Shown: piece by piece, positions 6,408 to 9,867 of the stretch
How the letters are laid out: each line of letters opens with the position of its first letter
Position numbering within the stretch: the stretch's first letter is position 1
Assembly: GCA_016205125.1 (NCBI GenBank)
Contig: JACQJE010000108.1
Span: 1-9,867, forward strand
DNA length: 9,867 nucleotides
Source of the DNA: Deltaproteobacteria bacterium
Lineage (GTDB): Bacteria; Bdellovibrionota; O2-12-FULL-43-9; JACQJE01
Direction: 5' to 3'
Translations under genes and position numbers: made by a program
Notes under the pieces: model-generated
What the model was told of the DNA's origin: nothing
The model's input: the letters and a program-made list of their open reading frames with translations, nothing else
Database searches by the model: none

Positions 6408-7985
6408 ATGAAATGCGCTAAAAAACTCACTTTTCTTATTTTTTTCTTTCTCCTGGGTTTCTCACATCTAAGCTGTAAAGGGAAGATAACGTCCCCATCA
6501 GACGATTCCGGGTCTGGTCATCCCCTTGTGGTTGCCATCGAAATGGAACCGCATCATCTCGATCCCCGTTTTGCGACGGATGCCTATTCCCAGCGCATTG
6601 GGGAACTCCTTTACAGCAGTCTTGTGCGAGTGGATGGTGCAGGCCAGATCGTCCCCGATCTCGCGGAGCGCTGGGAGGGGGTTGGAGCGAGAGAATTTAC
6701 CTTTGTGCTGCGGCAGAATGTCTCCTTTCACAACGATGCCCCTTTTTCCGCTGACGATGTCCAATATACTTTTAAGACTTTACTCGATGAAAAGTACAAT
6801 TCACCTTTGCGAGCGGCCTTCCAGGATATTTCAGAAATCGATTCTATCAGTCAGTATACCATCAAGTTTACCCTTCGACAACCAAACGCGGCGTTTCTGA
6901 CGAGTCTGGCGGCCGCACGCATCGTGCCCAAATGCCGCACCTGTGAGGCGGGCGAGGATTGGGTCAAGTCTGGAGAGCCTGCTCCGGGGACAGGCCCGTA
7001 TCTCTTGAAAATGAGGGATTCGCAGGAGATTCGTCTTGAAGGATTTCCAAACTATTTTGGAGGAGCCCCCCGCCAGAAAGAGATCATCTTTCGCATTGTC
7101 AGGGACGACAATACGAGGTTTCTGAAGTTCAAAGTGGGGGAGGTCGATTTCCTGCAAAACGCCCTTCCCGCCCATTACGTTCTGCAGCTTAAAGAAGAGA
7201 ACCGCTATCGTTTTCAGACAGTTCCCGGGACAAATTATGAATATTTGGGATTCAATATGTCCAATCCCCTCTTAAAGGACCGCAGATTGCGTCAGGCGAT
7301 CGCTTATGGGATTGACCGGGATGCGATCATGCAGCATGTTTACAAAGGAATGGCGACTCTCTCGACAGGACTCCTTCCCCCCAATAATCCCTATTACAAT
7401 GCTCAGGTGGTTCGTTATCTTCACAATCCGGAAAGAGCGCGGAAATTGCTCGACGAGGCTGGGTTCAAAGATCCGGATGGGAAGGGTCCAAAGCCCCGCC
7501 TCACCCTCTCTCTACTCACCTCCACCAACAATGACACCGTGCAAATTGCGCGCATCATCCGCCATCAGCTTCAGCAAATTGGGATCGAAGTGACTCAGGA
7601 ATCGCGGGAGTGGGGGACTTTTTTCTCTGACATTCAGCAGGGAAAATTTCAGCTCTTCGTCATGAGATGGGTCGGCATTACGGATCCGGATCTCTACCAT
7701 GACATCTTTCATTCTGCTCAGCTTCCGCCGGGCCGAAACCGCGGCCGGTATGCGAATCCCGACATCGATCGCCTTGTGGAAATGGGTCGTCAGGAGGGGG
7801 ATCCGAAGAAGCGAAAGCCCATTTATGACCGCATTCAGGCGATTGTTTCTGAGGATTTGCCCTACGTCAGCCTCTGGCATGTTCAAAATGTGGTTCTTTC
7901 ACAGCCGCATATCGAGAACTTCGAACCCGCTTCCACAGGGAGCTTCTTCGCCCTTGCTTCGGTCTCTACCCGGCGACAGAAATAA
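6408..7985 (+). CDS. Extracytoplasmic solute-binding protein family 5 (peptide/oligopeptide-type ABC transporter), probable lipoprotein
   Basis: From ATG 6408 the protein has 525 residues, normal for DppA/OppA-type binding proteins. An upstream in-frame TTG at 6399 is possible, but GAGG at 6394-6397 is too close to it and well placed (10 nt) for 6408. Lys5-Lys6 and a phenylalanine-rich core lead to Cys23 in SHLSC, an atypical lipobox with His at -3, so a lipid-anchored protein is likely but not certain. Family signatures are visible: LDPRFATDAYS, LAERWEG, FTFVLRQNVSFHNDAPFSADDV, GTGPY near residue 195, and RRLRQAIAYGIDRDAI near 292-307. Such proteins deliver peptides, nickel or other small solutes to an ABC permease. 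No permease or ATPase gene is adjacent, so it is an orphan here. It has an unusual CRTC pair just before GTGPY. The ligand cannot be assigned. Confidence 0.93.
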   Translation: MKCAKKLTFLIFFFLLGFSHLSCKGKITSPSDDSGSGHPLVVAIEMEPHHLDPRFATDAYSQRIGELLYSSLVRVDGAGQIVPDLAERWEGVGAREFTFVLRQNVSFHNDAPFSADDVQYTFKTLLDEKYNSPLRAAFQDISEIDSISQYTIKFTLRQPNAAFLTSLAAARIVPKCRTCEAGEDWVKSGEPAPGTGPYLLKMRDSQEIRLEGFPNYFGGAPRQKEIIFRIVRDDNTRFLKFKVGEVDFLQNALPAHYVLQLKEENRYRFQTVPGTNYEYLGFNMSNPLLKDRRLRQAIAYGIDRDAIMQHVYKGMATLSTGLLPPNNPYYNAQVVRYLHNPERARKLLDEAGFKDPDGKGPKPRLTLSLLTSTNNDTVQIARIIRHQLQQIGIEVTQESREWGTFFSDIQQGKFQLFVMRWVGITDPDLYHDIFHSAQLPPGRNRGRYANPDIDRLVEMGRQEGDPKKRKPIYDRIQAIVSEDLPYVSLWHVQNVVLSQPHIENFEPASTGSFFALASVSTRRQK

Positions 7986-8030
7986 GGGCTACCGCTTTGT
8001 GACTGTGATTTTTGATAGTTATCCAAAAAA

Positions 8031-8072
8031 TAGACTGGGTTTTTTGACAAGGCTATAAAATCACGGTATCGT
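8031..8072 (+). promoter_or_regulatory. Candidate sigma70-like promoter elements overlapping the start of the ATPase gene
   Basis: Two overlapping readings exist. TAGACT (8031-8036), a 17-nt spacer and TATAAA (8054-8059) would start RNA a few nt before GTG 8071. TTGACA (8044-8049, a perfect -35), a 17-nt spacer and TATCGT (8067-8072) would start RNA at about ATG 8080. Either gives an mRNA with almost no 5' leader. CAAAAAA/TTTTTTG (8024-8030 and 8040-8046) forms an A/T inverted repeat across the -35 area. There is no clear terminator for the preceding gene in 7986-8030. Confidence 0.4.
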
Positions 8073-9210
8073 GGAACTGATGGAACTCAAGAGGCATATC
8101 ACCGAACAAGTTCAGCAAGACTTGGGGAGAAAAATGGTTTTCATTGGAGGTCCCCGCCAAGTTGGCAAAACACATTTCGCAATCCATCTCCGCCCTCAGG
8201 AAGAATTCGAATATTACAATTGGGATAGCGACGAAGGGAGGGGAGCGATTCTGTCGAAGGAGTTTTCCAATAAGCCGCTCATTATTTTAGATGAAATTCA
8301 TAAGTATCGAAGATGGCGCAATTACCTGAAAGGAATGTTCGACGCTATCCGGGCGGGTTCCGCACCGATGCGTGAAATTCTGGTGACCGGGAGCGCTCGG
8401 CTCGATTTTTATCGGTTTGGAGGCGATTCTCTCCAGGGAAGATATCACTATATCCGGCTTCTTCCCCTGAGTTTCAATGAAGTCAAGGGGAAATCGCAAG
8501 GAGACCTTGAAACGCTCTTTCGGTTCGGCGGGTTTCCGGAGCCCTTTCTGCTTCAGTCCGAAGTCGAAACAAAGCGGTGGAATCGGGAATACCGCTCCCG
8601 TTTTGTCCGCGAAGACTTAAGGGATTTGGAACGGGTTCAGGACCTTGGCGCTTTAGAGCTGCTTCTTGGCCGGCTTCCGGATTGCGTCGGGAGCCCTCTT
8701 TCACTCAACTCGCTTCGTGAGGATCTTCAGGTGGCGCACCGGACGATCGCGAATTGGGTCAACATCCTGGAGAGACTCTATTCGATTTTTCGTGTCCCCC
8801 CCCTCAGAGGCCCGAAGATTAGAGCGGTCAAGAAAGAACAGAAAGCATATTTTTATAACTGGACCTTTGTACCAAATGACTCATTTCGATTTGAAAATTT
8901 AATCGCGGTTCACTTGCTCAAATATGTCTATTGGATGCAAGACAGCCAAGGGGAGGAGATGGAACTCCGTTTCTTTCGCGATTCGGACGGAAGGGAGGTC
9001 GATTTCGTGATGGTTCGCGATTCCAAGCCTGAACTTATGGTGGAATGTAAATTGTCTCAGACGGATCTCTCGCCTGACTTGCAGTACCTTTCAAATAAAT
9101 TTCCAAAGGCACGGGCGTTTCAGGTCCATCTCAGGGGTGAAAAGGATTATCAGACACCAAGTGGAATCAGGGTTTGCAGCGCGATCAAACTGCTTGAAGA
9201 ATTCATTTAA
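8071..9210 (+). CDS. AAA_14 / DUF4143-type ATPase
   Basis: This 379-residue protein has the architecture of the widespread bacterial and archaeal ATPases annotated AAA_14 plus DUF4143. The Walker A is GGPRQVGKTH (26-35; Lys33, Thr34) and the Walker B is LIILDEIHK (70-78; Asp74, Glu75). TGSARLD (106-112) is the sensor segment. Residues 209-240 (LSLNSLREDL to LERLYSIF) resemble the winged-helix-like part of DUF4143. DGREVDF (306-312) followed by VECK (324-327) matches the PD-(D/E)xK-nuclease-like core (Asp310, Glu325, Lys327) that ends the family. Members lack a settled biochemical role; ATP-dependent handling of nucleic acid is an inference. The start is GTG 8071 or ATG 8080, in the same frame. 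Neither has a good Shine-Dalgarno sequence, consistent with a leaderless message. The gene stands alone, convergent with the regulator to the right. Such genes are often accessory and variable between strains. Confidence 0.92.
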   Translation: MELMELKRHITEQVQQDLGRKMVFIGGPRQVGKTHFAIHLRPQEEFEYYNWDSDEGRGAILSKEFSNKPLIILDEIHKYRRWRNYLKGMFDAIRAGSAPMREILVTGSARLDFYRFGGDSLQGRYHYIRLLPLSFNEVKGKSQGDLETLFRFGGFPEPFLLQSEVETKRWNREYRSRFVREDLRDLERVQDLGALELLLGRLPDCVGSPLSLNSLREDLQVAHRTIANWVNILERLYSIFRVPPLRGPKIRAVKKEQKAYFYNWTFVPNDSFRFENLIAVHLLKYVYWMQDSQGEEMELRFFRDSDGREVDFVMVRDSKPELMVECKLSQTDLSPDLQYLSNKFPKARAFQVHLRGEKDYQTPSGIRVCSAIKLLEEFI

Positions 9211-9216
9211 ATCAAT

Positions 9217-9247
9217 AGGGTATTCGGACCCTGATCCACCGGATTTT
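9217..9247 (+). terminator. Weak tandem hairpins after the ATPase gene, possible terminator
   Basis: Seven nt after the stop codon, AGGGT (9217-9221) pairs with ACCCT (9228-9232) around a 6-nt loop. It is followed at once by ATCC/GGAT (9234-9237 and 9241-9244) with a 3-nt loop and a run of four T. Both stems are short, so this is a weak candidate for an intrinsic terminator in the 68-nt convergent gap. Nothing else is apparent in that gap. Confidence 0.25.
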
Positions 9248-9278
9248 GGTTAGCAAGAGTACCACCCAAGTCTATCCC

Positions 9279-9867
9279 TCAGACTCTAAAAAAATCGAGG
9301 CAAAAGGAGTAGATTTCCTCCTCTGGAGATATTCTGATCTGTTCCTTCACAGTTTGAATCTGCTCAATAAGAAGGGCTTTCATTTTTTCAACATCTTTTC
9401 TAGAAAGGCTGACTACAAACGAGTAATGCAAGTCTTCGTTGATTTGCTGATCAAGAGCATGCATTGCTCGAAGGCGCCAATTCATGTGATGTTTTGAAAT
9501 CAGAGAAGAATCACTCCCCAGGTGAATTCTCTTTGTTCTGATCTGAAATTTATTTCCGTCATATTTGGCGAGTCCGCCAGATACTAAAAAATCCAAAACA
9601 CTCGACACTAATCCAAGAGGCATGCCTATATAATCACTGATCGCCTCTTTCGTTTGAAATTGTGGAACGGAAAGCATCACATGGATTGCCGAGTAATACC
9701 ATGCGCTGTAATAAATCGTTTGATTCCGCTCGGATAAATGTTCTTCAACATCCAATCGATTCTTGAGTACAAGCCGATCTCGACGGATTTTCTCTATTTG
9801 ACGCAGAAAATAGGCTTGAAGCGTCTTAGTACCCGCTCGCGTATGTTGCACCAGCAGCAAAAAGAAG
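9279..9867 (-). CDS. TIGR02147/DUF4423-like regulator, C-terminal part (5' end outside the window)
   Basis: The frame is open to the right edge, so the N-terminus is missing. The TTG at 9860 is an internal leucine codon rather than a start, since in-frame Phe codons precede it. About 195 residues are visible. They resemble the C-terminal half of the TIGR02147 family: an FLLLVQHTRAGT-like helix, a basic linker, YYSAWYYSAIHVML, a winged-helix-like region (QTKEAISDYIGMPLGLVSSV to LAKYDG), then SKHHMNWRLRAMHAL and a final alpha/beta part ending in a helix. The family is described as probable transcriptional regulators with many paralogues in Fibrobacter and Bdellovibrio; the target of this one is unknown. 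The DNA looks more A/T-rich by eye than its neighbours. The usual N-terminal helix-turn-helix would lie beyond the window. It is convergent with the ATPase gene, 68 nt away. Confidence 0.72.
   Translation of the reverse strand, partial: FFLLLVQHTRAGTKTLQAYFLRQIEKIRRDRLVLKNRLDVEEHLSERNQTIYYSAWYYSAIHVMLSVPQFQTKEAISDYIGMPLGLVSSVLDFLVSGGLAKYDGNKFQIRTKRIHLGSDSSLISKHHMNWRLRAMHALDQQINEDLHYSFVVSLSRKDVEKMKALLIEQIQTVKEQIRISPEEEIYSFCLDFFRV

Noticed and set aside
6128..6430. Minus-strand 100-residue frame spanning the dacB start
   Set aside because: It overlaps dacB in another frame, has no family resemblance, and conflicts with the strong dacB start signals.
7512..7886. Minus-strand 124-residue frame inside the solute-binding protein gene
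   Set aside because: Shadow of a strongly supported gene; no motifs or start signals.
1..9867. CRISPR arrays, tRNA or rRNA genes, insertion sequences, long direct repeats
   Set aside because: No regularly spaced repeats, no cloverleaf-like or rRNA-like sequence, and no transposase-like frame were seen on reading both strands.

Overview
The window looks like chromosomal DNA of a Gram-negative, probably deltaproteobacterial or Bdellovibrionota-like bacterium. Three features point there. A periplasmic peptidoglycan toolkit (PBP4-type DacB and an MltD-type lytic transglycosylase) implies an envelope with a periplasm. A full-length RNase J is common outside the gammaproteobacteria. The partial gene at the right edge resembles the TIGR02147/DUF4423 regulator family, which is expanded in Bdellovibrio and Fibrobacter. 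The taxonomic inference is moderate to weak and rests on protein families only. Coding density is very high and the long frames are intact, with one exception described below.

Layout, left to right. (1) The C-terminal end of a probable FHA-domain protein (2-223, +) overlaps, by a TTGA stop/start, an alpha/beta hydrolase (220-1092, +). (2) A minus-strand cluster, read from right to left, runs dacB (6348-4843), an MltD-like lytic transglycosylase (main frame 4738-3239, with a signal-peptide-like segment at 4810-4763), a small exported protein of unknown function (3242-2739) and RNase J (2742-1093). The last three are joined by 4-nt ATGA overlaps, so this is very likely one transcript combining cell-wall remodelling with RNA decay. 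The RNase J stop codon directly abuts the hydrolase stop codon on the other strand. (3) Divergent from dacB, across about 59 bp, lies an orphan family-5 extracytoplasmic solute-binding lipoprotein (6408-7985, +). (4) An AAA_14/DUF4143-type ATPase (8071-9210, +) has promoter-like elements lying almost on its start codon. (5) Convergent with it is the C-terminal part of a TIGR02147-like regulator (9279-9867, -), which runs off the right edge.

The most notable observation is at the lytic transglycosylase. The annotatable start at 4738 gives a protein with no export signal and only a weak ribosome site. In the same frame, 24 codons upstream, an ATG with a strong Shine-Dalgarno sequence opens a signal-peptide-like stretch that is cut by a single TAG at 4762-4760. 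It is either a nonsense mutation or sequence error in the signal peptide, or a deliberate leader/readthrough arrangement. I see no CRISPR array, tRNA, rRNA, insertion sequence or phage gene. Nothing in the window amounts to clear evidence of a new biological system; the remaining findings are local oddities.
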